Assembly: GCF_905475345.1 (NCBI RefSeq)
Contig: NC_066589.1
Location: 495,001-559,000 of the forward strand
Source: Vespula vulgaris
Lineage: Eukaryota; Arthropoda; Insecta; Hymenoptera; Vespidae
Direction of reading: 5' to 3'
DNA: 64,000 nucleotides
Below the pieces are notes generated by a model. It did not search any database, was not told the DNA's origin, and worked only from the letters and a program-made list of their open reading frames with translations. How positions within the stretch are numbered: position 1 is the stretch's first letter; each line of letters opens with the position of its first letter. Of this stretch, positions 51,534 through 62,067 are shown one piece after another. The translations under genes were made by a program, and so were the position numbers.

Positions 51534-52475
51534 ATGAATGATTATAAAATGCCTATTATCGAGCCTACTATCGATTACACAAAGGTGGAAATATTTAAAT
51601 ATACATTTTCCTTTGCATGTAATGTATAACTTGAAATTAATATTATCTTTATTTTAGTTTTAATGATTAAGTAAGAACGTTATTTTTTCTTTAAAGGTTC
51701 CACCAATAAACCAAAAAAGAACAATTTCTTTTATTAATCATTTTATTATACATACCGTAACTTTCCTTAATAAATTTGCGCTATCATGCGAAGAAAAATT
51801 ATTTGAATTTGAAAATAAACTTCAAAGAGTGGAAGCATCTCTAGCAATTCTAGAATCTCGGGTATGTATTTAAAAAAAATTAACAGAACTTTTTGATTGT
51901 CAGAAATATTAAATCTATTTATTAATTAATATCATGTATCTTCTATATCAGTTATCTTCGATACCAGACTTGCAACCAACTACAGACATTCAAAATGATA
52001 ACGTCAAAGAAAACAATGAAGTTAAATCTGAGAATGCGAAGGTCTCAAAAATAGATGAACCAGATAACGTAGAGGAAAATAAATCTAGTAGCAATGAATC
52101 TTCTACACAGCAGGTTGAAAGAGATCCTCGTTATGATAAATATTTTACAATGATTCATTTTGGTGTAAAAAAAGAATCTGTCAAATTACAAGTACAACAA
52201 GAAGGACTGGATCCAACTGTTTTGGAGTAAGTCTAATTTTATCAATAAATCTTTATTTCATTGCTTCTTGAAATTGTATAGATATACGATTCTTAGGATA
52301 AATTTTATCTTTCTTGTGAACATTCATTCCATTTGCTGTATAATTTTCTATTTCGCATTTTTACACGACAGTAACAGCATTTTTATCTTTTAACCATAAC
52401 AGCAAACCTCCTCAACATATATCTTCTAAAACCAAACCAAACGTGGCAGATACAGCTGCGAATCAAGGTGACTAA
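51534..52475 (+). CDS. WASH complex subunit 3 (WASHC3/CCDC53)
   Basis: This is a small coiled-coil subunit of the WASH complex, which activates Arp2/3 to build actin patches on endosomes for cargo recycling. Four exons (51534-51584, 51697-51861, 51952-52226 and 52403-52475) with GT-AG introns give 187 residues, near the human length. Family signatures are IDYTKVPPINQKRTISFINHF (about residues 13-33; shown here only as the IDYTKVPPINQKR core), FLNKFALSCEEKL, the coiled-coil stretch LQRVEASLAILESRLSSIP and the C-terminal DPRYDKYFTMIHFGV followed by EGLDPTVLDKP. The middle (about 80-125) is Lys/Glu/Asn-rich and poorly conserved. The start ATG at 51534 is used because the residues after it align with the known N-terminus; a second ATG five codons later is possible. 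AATAAA at 52540-52550 ends the transcript towards RpL36A. Confidence 0.93.
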
Positions 52476-52539
52476 CTCGTTGAATATTACAAACATGCTA
52501 TCGTTAACATACTTGTTATATAGAAAAGAAATCACTCTT

Positions 52540-52582
52540 AATAAAATAAACAAATATAAAAATTCTGAAGATTTATTTTATT
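52540..52582. terminator. Overlapping poly(A) signals of convergent genes
   Basis: Plus-strand AATAAA occurs at 52540-52545 and 52545-52550 (for WASHC3). Minus-strand AATAAA, seen as TTTATT, is at 52572-52577 and 52577-52582 (for RpL36A). Cleavage 10-30 bases beyond each would make the two 3' UTRs overlap by a few tens of bases. Confidence 0.65.
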
Positions 52583-52621
52583 TCTTATTAAATATACAGA
52601 ACATAGCATAAAATAAATCAT

Positions 52622-53593
52622 TTAGAACTGAATCATTTGTCCCTGAAAATAATAATATATCAAAGATTAGTATTTTAAAAGAGAATTCAGGTATGTACAA
52701 AATTGTTGATATGTATTTACCTTTCGCTTCTTGTCACCACCTAGTTCGAAGTGCTTGCATCTTTTAAGAGGAATTTGTTTTCTGTACTTACACTCTGTAC
52801 ATTCCATTCTTAACACTATTTTCTTGGTAGTTTTAGCCTGTCGATGAAAAATAAATATTATTGTAAAACAAATCTTTACGCTGATTGATAATAAATTATA
52901 TCATTGAAATGATAGTATGAATGAAAATATATTAAACGCAAACACAGATTATACAAATATTACGTATTTTTCTTTATTATATGTATATAACATAATCCGT
53001 AAGATAAACGTACCTTCTTTCTGAATATAGGTTTCGTTTGACCACCAAAACCTTGTTGTTTACGGTCATAACGTCTTCTACCTTGTGACGCATGCCTTTC
53101 TTTGCTTTTTTTATATTGTGTCACCTTATGCGGCTTGTGTACCTTGCATTTCTTGCAAAAAGTACGTCTTTGCTTCGGAACGTTTACCTATAAATAAATC
53201 ACATTTGAATATTCACATAAAGTTATAGTCCTAGGACAGAAAAACTTGACAATCGTGTGGAATATACATTTTTCTAACATTAATATCAAGGACAACTTAA
53301 ACCAATAGCCTAAAGATTTTTTCACTGATATTATTCGCAAAATTTGTTTGACTACACGTTATCATTCGTATATAAAAAACAAGTAGGAACTTGAACATTC
53401 GTGTATTTCAAAGGTTATGTTCGCCAGTGACAACAATGTGTTATTTTCACGAGGATATATAAAATATATATTCCGAATTATAATAAATATTATTTCTTTA
53501 ACCGCATTGTTTTTTATAAACGATACAAACACAGGATTAAAAATTTAACAACGGATTTCGAAGACACGATAAAATATAAACTTCACCTACCAT
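52622..53593 (-). CDS. Ribosomal protein eL42 (RpL36A/RpL44)
   Basis: This is a component of the large cytosolic ribosomal subunit near the E site. Minus-strand exons: 53591-53593 (only the ATG), 53014-53187, 52721-52837 and 52622-52642, giving 104 residues, the usual insect length. The protein reads VNVPKQRRTFCKKCKVHK, RRYDRKQQGFGGQTKPIF, KKIVLRMECTECKYRKQ and ends [21 protein letters not shown] (last 20 residues start RCKHFELGG). The CxxC-type zinc-binding pairs CKKC and CTEC are intact. The start codon is the last triplet of exon 1, as in the human gene. A pyrimidine-rich leader precedes it. No snoRNA C/D boxes were recognised in its introns. Confidence 0.96.
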
Positions 53594-53660
53594 CTTGAAC
53601 GTTTAGAAAGAAAAGGAAGGTACTACGAAACGGAAGTCAACTTGGACAGACATGTGCGCA
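53594..53660 (-). promoter_or_regulatory. RpL36A 5' leader with TOP-like pyrimidine tract
   Basis: Read on the minus strand, the sequence just before the ATG is CCTTCCTTTTCTTTC (53606-53620), then AAACGTTCAAG and the ATG. A polypyrimidine start is the hallmark of TOP mRNAs under growth (TOR) control. The exact transcription start cannot be seen. Confidence 0.6.
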
Positions 53661-55343
53661 TGCGCCTATTACTCGCGTTGTATAAAACGTTGTCAAAACG
53701 TGTCTTTTAAATTTGTTTCTATTATATTTATAACACGTCTAAAATAAAAAATTAAGATATTTCGTGTAAAACAACAATGGATAAACTAAATGCTGAATAT
53801 TTTATAAATAGATAATACAAAGATAGCCTCAACGACGGACATCCAAATACGACATTTAATCGATAAAATCAACTTTATATTAAAGTATACGTCATAAATA
53901 TGATTTTTTTCTCATTTTTTTTTTTCCAAAAAGAAAAAAAAATAAATTATACAGAAATAGATATGTTTTTTACGATTATATAATACTGTCGACACATGCG
54001 TAGGCATATTGCAAATTTAGAACAATTCACGCAACTTCGTGAAGTCAACTATGTTCTCATATTAAAGTCAGCTGTTTGTTTTTTCTCAAAACAAGTAATA
54101 GTTTTGTCAATTTATTTCTTAGAAAGAAGATTCGATCATCGATATTTGTTTGACGAGAGATCAAATCTTTAAAACTTTTGATCGTTACGATTTACACATT
54201 TAGATAATTATAAACGACGAAAAATATTTTGATTGCAACAAGATTGGAACGCGTCTTTTCCAACCTCAAATTTTAAGATGGCAGGTGCGTCTGCGTAACT
54301 CGAAAGACACGCTATCTCTACCCTTCCCTCTATCTCTCTCTACAAAATCATCTATCTATAGAATAATCGGGAGCGCGTTCTCTAAAGCGTATCGTCGCTG
54401 TCGCGTCGATACGTGTTTATTAGTAAGTTAGAAAGATATATCCTCCATTTTACCATTATGATTATATCTGTTTTCTAAGATAGCTTGAGACGCTTCCTTT
54501 TGAAGAGGGCAATATTTATCGATTTTAACGAAAGACGGGGTGTCCAAAATCGCCGCGTACGGATCGCAGCGCCAGAGCTTATTTGAATCGAGTGACAAAG
54601 CCTCGAAGCAGACGTCCAATGCGGGGTACGAACTCTCGAACCCCTCGTCCTAAGCGATATTTTATTTCTTTTATAGACAGTACGGAAGCGTTATTTGGAA
54701 AATAGTTTGCAGAAATCGTAAAATATTATGCGCTTTTATAAAGTTGCCAATAAGACGCAGTGATAGGATTCCGTGTAGTATAAGGCTTTCGACCAATCAG
54801 GGATTTATCGAGTTTCAAAGCCGCGCCATCTTCATTTTTGAACAAAGCCAGGTTGGATGTACTAGAGCGAGCAGAGACCGGGTAGTAGTCCGCTTCGCGC
54901 TATTCGCGCCACCACGGTCCTCGGAACACGGTTCTCTCTAACTTCTGACTGGTTCGGCTCTGTCTCGCACCCGCCTCTTCCCCCTCTTTTTACCGCTCGC
55001 TCTTGCTCTTCTCTTTTCCCTCTATTTCTTTCTCTCTCTCTCTCTCTCTTTTCCCCCTCTCTAGCTCCGTTCCCCTCTCCATTCTTTCTCACTCGCTCTT
55101 CCCTCCCTCCAGGTTGGCGGTCTCCCTTCCCCCGTCCGTCTTCTTCGCCTGACGACGCTGCTCTCTCGGGCATTTCGCCGGAAACCGACGCCGCGCGAGG
55201 ACTGAGCGTTTCGTTTAACGCGTTACGTACCATCTATCTTTTTTTTTCTCTCTCGCCGTTCCGTAAGCGGACACGCAAGCAGGCAAGCAGAGGCATCTCG
55301 GGATTCGAAGTGAAGACGAATCACATATAATTGATCTATCAAC
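53661..55343. other. Divergent intergenic region and prothymosin-like gene promoter
   Basis: The first 600 bp is AT-rich. 54280-55340 becomes CpG-rich with long pyrimidine tracts, and includes CCAAT at 54793-54797 and GCGCCATCTT at about 54823-54832 (YY1-like), typical of a housekeeping promoter. An AAGATGGCAG followed by GTGCGT at about 54278 looks like another YY1-like site or a short first exon. A 63-codon minus-strand frame (54428-54619) has no recognised homology. Confidence 0.6.
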
Positions 55344-57178
55344 ATGAGTACCAAGGAAAATAACGAGGTCGCTGTAGAAAAGGTGGCAGAAAACGACAAG
55401 GCTTCGGCGGACGCGAAGTGTGAGATCAAAGGAATCAAGAGGCCGGCCGAGGTAAGTGTCTTTCGTTATTTTCTTCTTCTCTTTCTCTATCTCTATCGTT
55501 TATTCCGTCCAAACGAGAGCACTCGTTTTTTTTTTCTCTCTACCATCAATCTCGCGAAATCTTATGGGAGAGACTCTACGAACACCTGTGATGGTCCTTT
55601 GGATTTCTCTCGCGCGTCGCCGCGACGATGCTCTTACGTCCGTCCGTCCATCCATCCATCTATCCATCCATCCATCCATCCATCCATCCATCCATCCATT
55701 TATCCATCCATCCGTGCATGCTTGCATGCATCCATGCGTCTATATCCTATCCATCCATCCATCCATCCATCCATCCATTCTCTTTCGCGTGCAAGAAGCT
55801 ACGAAAACGAGCGAGGGAACAGGCAAGCTAAACACCTTCCTTGCTATCTTCTTTTTGCCTACGAATCCTTACGTGCATGCATATCGCGGATATAGTCGAG
55901 GGTCGTGCGCGCGTGCCGCCTTATTCTCCCGCTCCTGCGTCCGTTTCTCTCCCTCTCCACGTTCACAAGCTTTACGTGCGCGTACGCGAAGCGTAGCCTC
56001 TCACTCTGCTTATTCTATCTCCCTCCCTTCCCTCTCGTTCTCTCTCTCTCTCTCGTCGCCCGCCAAGCTTTCTTACGTTCCGTGATCTCGCGCGCCGTAT
56101 CTTCGTTTATCGTTCTCTATGTGCGCATACATACATACATACATACATACATACATACATGCACGCGCGCGCGCGTCCGCCTGCCTTTTCCCACACGCAT
56201 ACACACGTACATACTCATATATATGTATATTTATATTTTGTATTATTACATATATCTACATACGTATATAACGTGTATGTTATTATGACTGTATGCGCGG
56301 GCGCGTGCGCCAGCGCACCAGTTATAAAGCATGTGTACGCGAAACGAAATGACGAGAAGACAGACACGGTGATGGTGAATGATGACGATGACTATGTCGA
56401 CAACATCGGTAGCCTCTGGCGGCGGCGGCGACATAAGCAGTGGTGGCGGTAGCGCTACGACGGTGGCGGTAGTGGCGCGCAACTGAAGATGCACAATGCC
56501 GGCCGGCATTTTTCTCCCTTTCTACTTTCTACGATAAAGTCCATTTCTTCGAAACGATTTCACAATACGCAATCGAACCTTTCATCGCCGTCGACATTTC
56601 TAATTATCGAAAGAACTCGTCTCCTTGTTTTCCCTTTTAGAAAATTACTGCTAAAAACGTGAATCGAGGTAAGGGACGCCATTGTAATGTCGCGTGGCCG
56701 CCACGAGTACGCCACCGAGCCGATTACTTCTGTTTTCTCTCTCTCTCTCTCTATCTCTATATCTATTTATCTCTCCCTTCTTCCATTTTCGAAATATTCG
56801 ATAAAAGTTCGCATCTTTTACCATTGACTTTTCCCTTCTCTCATCGTCCGGCTATTTGCAACCATAACTTTTTCAATATATTCTTCTACATTTCGATGAC
56901 GATGCTTTATAGTACCATGTGCTTCCCCCCTCCCCTTTCTTTCTCTCCTCTTTATGTAGCTACATTCGTTGACGGATTCTACGTCGCCCATCATCGACGC
57001 TTCGAGATAGAACGCGATTTTTTTTTTCTTTTTCCTTATCTCGATGTCTCGTTCCTTTCTATGTGTAACTTTTCGTTCATTGGCTACGCAATTCCCTCTA
57101 TTATTTCTCGTCGCTTAAGATGTAGTATAAAAATGTGCATATTTTTTTCTTCCCATCTGACGACTCCGACGACGACTC

Positions 57179-57211
<33 letters not shown>

Positions 57212-58263
57212 CACCTTCCTCGAAGTCCCCCATTATGGCGCCCGAAACCAAGCCCGCGTTCGTTTCTCTATCTCTCTCGCTCTCGTTCTCTATCCGTTTG
57301 TCTTCTTTCTTCTTCCGTGCCACTCCCCTCCCACCTTAACGTAGCTTGTCTCGTTCTCTCTTTCTCTCTTTCTCCCTCCGCCTACCGCTCGTCATTCTCA
57401 CGTTCTTTCTCCCTCCCGCTCGCTGTCGTAATTGATCGATAATTCGCCGTAAGCGGGTTAATCGTGTCCGGCGAATAGGACCGATCGATAGGGCAACGCG
57501 TATATATCTCCTTTGACCGATACGTTCCTTTGAAATTGTTTACAGTTTTAATTGTATAAATATCGCGCCAAGGGACTTTTCTTTATCCCTCTTCGTTTCT
57601 CCTTCGTTCTTCCTTCCTTCTCTCTCTCTCTCTTTCTCCCTCTCTCTTTCCCTCTTTTAACGTACACACACTCTCTCGAGTCACGCAAAGAGCGAACGAG
57701 AAAGCGAATGAGAGAGACAGAGAGAATAGACTACACACACGCTTCGCGCTCTAGCTTGTACACACATCTCTTCGTAATATCTAACATTCGCCGCGTCCTT
57801 TTTCCCTCGCCAATGAAAACCCCACGCGCGCGCGACTAGCGGCAAAGCCGCGCATTATAATACCCCCGTGTGTTTCTCTTGTCTCCCTGTCTCTCTTTCG
57901 CGAAGTAACCGTGCCAGCAACTAGACGACGTCGACGAACGACGCTAAAGAAGAAGAAGAAGAAGAAGAAGAAGAAGAAGAAGAAAAAGAAAAAGACAGCG
58001 ACTATTCGTTATATGAACTTTCGAGAAAACATCGGTGTGATAATTTTTTTTGTCTTAAAAATCATGTCTCTCGTTATCTCTATTGGAGTTGAATGTTATT
58101 TTTAGAACGACTAATTGATCGCAGTACACTTTCGTCTTTCGTCTGCTAAAGCTTTGGAAAATAACAACGTACATCCTCCCCTTATTTCATTCAGGCGCGA
58201 AAATATACTTCGGAGAGTTTTCCCTCTCCCTATCTCTTTCTCTCTCTCTCTCCTCTTTCCTCT

Positions 58264-58310
<47 letters not shown>

Positions 58311-58580
58311 CGTATATGCTCGTCGCGCCTTCTTCCAAATTGTTCATACTTGATTGTGAACTCTGGCGCGAGAGGGAGGCGAAGGTAGCGCTTAGCGTCG
58401 CGTCGGTGCGCCCGCCACCGCCACCGCCACTGCCGTCGCGTACGTCACGTGGAAGCGGCACGCTCGCGCGCGGGGCCGACGCTTTGAGCCTACGCTTCTG
58501 AACCACCGCCGAACGCCGCGCCGACTCGCTTCGAGGTCGATTCCCGTGCGTCTCGTATGATTTTCTGGGGAAAAAAAAAG

Positions 58581-58616
<36 letters not shown>

Positions 58617-61528
58617 AGAATTTTTCTTCTTCGTTGAACTTATCGCATATCTCTCTCTTCGGTTCTATTCGTAATTCTATAATCGGGTTAATACGATTGT
58701 TATCAATCCTTCTAATTCTTTTCGAAATAACATTCGTCCGTTCGATTATGTTTCGTCGGTTGATGTGTACGAAGTATCAATCTATTAATATTTGTTTGAA
58801 TGGTCATTATTTCTTTTTCTTTTTTTTTTTTCGTTTCTTTTTTCTTTATTTTTTTCTTTTTTTGTTTGGGGCTCTATACTGCTTTTGAATATGAAGAATG
58901 ATAAAAAAGTTCTTTTAATCTTTGTAAATGTTTTTTTTTTTTTCTTTTTTTTGATCGTTGTGTGTACAAATAGATTCGTTATTGTTATTATAATTATTAT
59001 TTTATTCATGACCTGAAAATATAACAATAATGTTACCAACGATCGATATTACGCCTTATTGACTCTTTTAAAGACGCGCCAAATACGAAAGGTCGTACCA
59101 TTTAGGAGAAGGAGAGAGACAGAGCAATGCAAAGTTGAAGATCTTTCTCGAAAAAATGTGAATATTTTTATATTAGTCTTGTGGCGGGAAAAGAAAAGAG
59201 AACGTTTCTCTCTCTCTTTCTCTCTCTTTCTCCCTCTTTCTCTCTCTTTCTTTCTCATTCTTTTTTTGCGATAGGAAACGTTTGTGAATCGATGGTCAGT
59301 CGAGCCTAAAAATAAACTATCAGTTTTATGTGGTTATCATCGTAGCATTGAGAATCCCGCCTTAAATTTCGATCGCAAGCTTTGCTGCTGCGACACAAAT
59401 ACAAATTATTCCATTACGTGGCTCATCGTAACTAGATATCATCACGATTAGTTTTGCTCGCTAAAGAATTGTTTACTTTAATGGATATTATGTTGAATGT
59501 ATAATAATATATCTTGATACGTTCGAGTTATCCTTATTATATTTATACAATACCTTATAGTTGTCTCTCATTAATCTATCACAATAGAGCATATATATAT
59601 ATACACACACTCTATTATATACATATATTGATTCATTCATTTCTCATATTTTGTCATATTGTTACATATTTATTAATAACATCTTGTCTCTCCGACCTTG
59701 ACCATAATTAATAAACGTTTCCTTTAGAAGATGGATGCGACTGAACGTAAAAAAAAGACATTACGACGAATCCACATTTGAACGAGTTTTCCTCTTGCAT
59801 TGCTAGGTTCAGCCGTAATAATAAAATGTATACATCTCGAATTAATTACATAACGCTCTTCTTCATTCGTCGTTAGTTTCTCTCGAGAAACGTAGGAGAA
59901 AAGCGATCAAAGAGTAGACCCGGTACGATAGATTATGCACGACTTGGGTTATCTGGCAAGACCTCGTGATTGTTTAGCGCTACCGATAGGTAATCGTGCG
60001 CGTTCGTCTTCGGATAACGGGAGCGTATCACGTTGCGCGAAAGCGCGACTGTTTGCGCGCGCGCGTCGTTAGTCGCGTCCGTCGTCGTGTCGTTGCCGCT
60101 AGCGACGTTTTATGGAAACTCGCTCGAAGTTTAACGAGACTACCGATGTACATACATATATACTCGTTCTTGACGAATCCGTACACATAATCTGCTCGTC
60201 TTTCGAAGAAACATGACCGTATCATGACGAGCAATTAAAGACAATGGAATTCTTTTTTTTTCCCTCCGTGAAAACATTCATTGTATCATTCGATCGATTT
60301 CTTTACTCGTGTAATTCGTAAATTTTTTCCACTTTTTATTTTGTTTTGTTTTGTTCTTTTTTTTTCGAAGATAGATATTTTTATTTGATTAAAATCATAT
60401 GTAAATTGTATAGAAATTTCTTATAGAGAATTAATAAATGTTTCTCGCGATGATTCGTCGGTGATCCGTCTTGAATGTTCTTCGGCAAAATATTTATCTT
60501 CATGGTTTCAAACCGCAACTTTCCGTTTTGGTTTGAGTAAAGACAAGGTGCTGTTAGAATGAGATAGCCGGCCGGCAATAGGCACGCTACATTCTCGTGG
60601 GCTTCTTCCCCTCTTACACTTTGACCAAGCTTCTTCACGCAATACGAACACGGCGGTGGTTCTCTTAACGTAAACTACCAGTGCGTCGCTTCGTTTTCAT
60701 CAGCCAATCGTCGCTCTCCGCTATCACGGTGTTCGACGTTACAAGCTTTTTCATTGGTCTACGTGTCTCTTCCATCTGTTCTCTCTTTCTGACTATTGCC
60801 GATACATGAGCGCGCGCGGATACGCTGTTAGTAATGTTCAGGGACGGTCAAGAGCGTAACAAACAAGGTGCTTCATTCACCCTGATAGGTTTCATCTTTT
60901 TAATTCATCATTTATGTCAGATATTTGTTTCTAGAAATTTGACATTTATCGGTTCAGACGTTTGACTCGTGTTTTTGATAAGCAATGCATATTAAAAATT
61001 AATTTTATATAGTAACTTTAAATGAAAATTTTCTTGTATTATATGTAGAACGACTCTTATATAAGTTTTTTCTTCTTCTTTTTTTTTTTTTATAAGTAAT
61101 CCAAAATTTATGCAAAATGCAAATTTTATACGTTTCTCTTTTCCTAAGAATATTATCTTCACTTGTCTGATATAATTGGGAATCACTTAATATTTTTTTT
61201 TTATTTAGTAACTAAGAATGATAAACTAATTGACTTCGCCTTCTTTCAATTGTATTTTTTTTTCTTTTTCCTTTTGTTTGCTAGTTTGATTCTTTATATA
61301 CTTTATACTTAACACAATTCCATTTATAACGCGACGAACATGATAAGATTGTATTTTTTCTAATAAAATTTCTCATAACTTCGTTTTATTACTTACAAAT
61401 GAAGATTTTTATATCGATAAAATCGACATGGTTGTTGAACACGTAAGTTTTCCCGCCATATTTGATATTATCGATTGTATCGATATAGCAAAAAAAGATT
61501 CAATAAAAACGAGAAAATCTCTATACCT

Positions 61529-61580
<52 letters not shown>

Positions 61581-62067
61581 TGTATGTATGTATGTATGTA
61601 TGTATGTATATGTATGTATATATATTTGTTTATAAATATTGTATTTGATTTAATAGTACAATTAATTGCAGGAGAAAAACGATGAAGCAAAGAAACAAAA
61701 AAAAGAGGAAAATGGAGATGGCGAAGTAGAAGAAGAAGAAATAGAAGAGGAGGTTGAAGAAGAGGAGGAAGTGGATGGAGATGGTGAGGAAGATGACGAA
61801 GAGGATGATATACCGGAAGGCGAAGAAGATTTAGAAGAAGGAGAAGGTTAGTGAGAATTAAAAAAAATTATTTAATTAATTATACATACACACATACACA
61901 CACACATACATACATATACATATGTATGTATACGTGTACGCGTGTTATGATTTGAAAATTATTAGGAATCGATAATTAACGTGATAATATTTTTTTATAC
62001 AGAGGAAGAAGAAGATGAAGCGGAAGGTGAAGGTGAAGAAGTGGAAGATGAAGAGGAGGACGCATAA
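55344..62067 (+). CDS. Prothymosin/parathymosin-like acidic nuclear protein
   Basis: This is a small, intrinsically disordered, highly acidic protein of the type that binds histones and chromatin in the nucleus; the function is inferred from composition and motif layout. The simplest model has three exons (55344-55451, 61672-61846 and 62003-62067), GT-AG, phases joining, 115 residues. The N-terminal 36 residues are Ala/Glu/Lys-mixed and begin MSTKENNEV. A bipartite nuclear signal follows: KR at 32-33 and KKQKK at 43-47, split by the first intron. From about 48 to the end it is nearly all Glu/Asp with Gly and Val, ending EEEDA. Vertebrate prothymosin-alpha carries a similar KR...KKQK signal, but at its C-terminus. 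Orthology is not certain because acidic tracts align poorly. AATAAA at 63120-63125 is a plausible 3' end. Confidence 0.8.
55640..55785. repeat. (ATCC)n tetranucleotide repeat, two blocks
   Basis: One block of CATC/ATCC units runs about 55643-55710 and a second about 55750-55780. A short TGCATGCA-rich spacer separates them. Confidence 0.85.
56125..56160. repeat. (CATA)n tetranucleotide repeat
   Basis: About nine CATA units are followed at once by a GC-alternating run (about 56161-56175). Confidence 0.9.
57158..57210. repeat. (CGA)n trinucleotide repeat
   Basis: This is a run of GAC/CGA triplets, interrupted twice by TCC. It lies in the first intron of the prothymosin-like gene and is unusually CpG-dense. 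Confidence 0.9.
58264..58310. repeat. (CTTT)n tetranucleotide repeat
   Basis: About eleven CTTT units lie just upstream of a CpG-rich block (58340-58560). Confidence 0.9.
58340..58560. promoter_or_regulatory. CpG-rich intronic block with CRE-like and E-box sites
   Basis: This GC- and CpG-rich stretch contains TACGTCA (58441-58447) overlapping CACGTG (58446-58451) and CCGCCA repeats. It resembles a promoter or enhancer and could drive an alternative start of the prothymosin-like gene. Confidence 0.4.
60640..60860. promoter_or_regulatory. Intronic promoter-like block with paired CCAAT boxes
   Basis: CCAAT at 60704-60708 and inverted ATTGG at 60753-60757 lie in CpG-rich DNA. This is about 570-720 bp upstream of a candidate alternative start exon (ATG at 61428). 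Position and motifs suggest a second promoter. Confidence 0.4.
61428..61442 (+). other. Candidate alternative start exon of the prothymosin-like gene
   Basis: ATG GTT GTT GAA CAC is followed directly by a strong donor (GTAAGTTTT). Splicing to 61672 would give MVVEH joined in frame to EKNDEAKKQKK. Such an isoform lacks the first 36 residues and the KR half of the bipartite nuclear signal. Confidence 0.35.
61545..61608. repeat. (TA)n plus (TATG)n compound microsatellite
   Basis: A TA run of about 16 units (to about 61576) is followed by ATGT/TATG units, about 65 bp before the acceptor of the second coding exon. Confidence 0.85.

Larger units (their letters stand above)
55452..61671. other. Large first intron of the prothymosin-like gene
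   Basis: This 6.2-kb GT-AG intron holds ATCC, CATA, CGA, GAA and CTTT microsatellites, CpG-rich blocks at about 55890-56100, 58340-58560, 59950-60130 and 60640-60850, and candidate extra exons at 56641-56668 and 61405-61442. Apart from these, open frames are repeat shadows. Confidence 0.75.

Noticed and set aside
51527..51550. TACAGGATGAATGATTATA at the WASHC3 start resembling the end of a TACAGGGTG-type element
   Set aside because: The codons match the conserved N-terminus of the protein and no inverted partner is seen.
52643..53590. Possible snoRNA in RpL36A introns
   Set aside because: Ribosomal protein introns often host them, but I found no convincing C/D box pair or H/ACA pattern.
54278..54290. 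Possible two-codon first exon (ATGGCAG then GTGCGT)
   Set aside because: No acceptor or downstream exon in matching phase could be identified; more simply a YY1-like promoter site.
54428..54619. 63-codon minus-strand frame with protein-like composition
   Set aside because: No recognised family, no splice partner seen, and it lies in a promoter-rich intergenic region; it could be real but I cannot support it.
57135..57344. 69-codon frame with an Asp run
   Set aside because: Caused by the CGA microsatellite in an intron; no conserved flanks.
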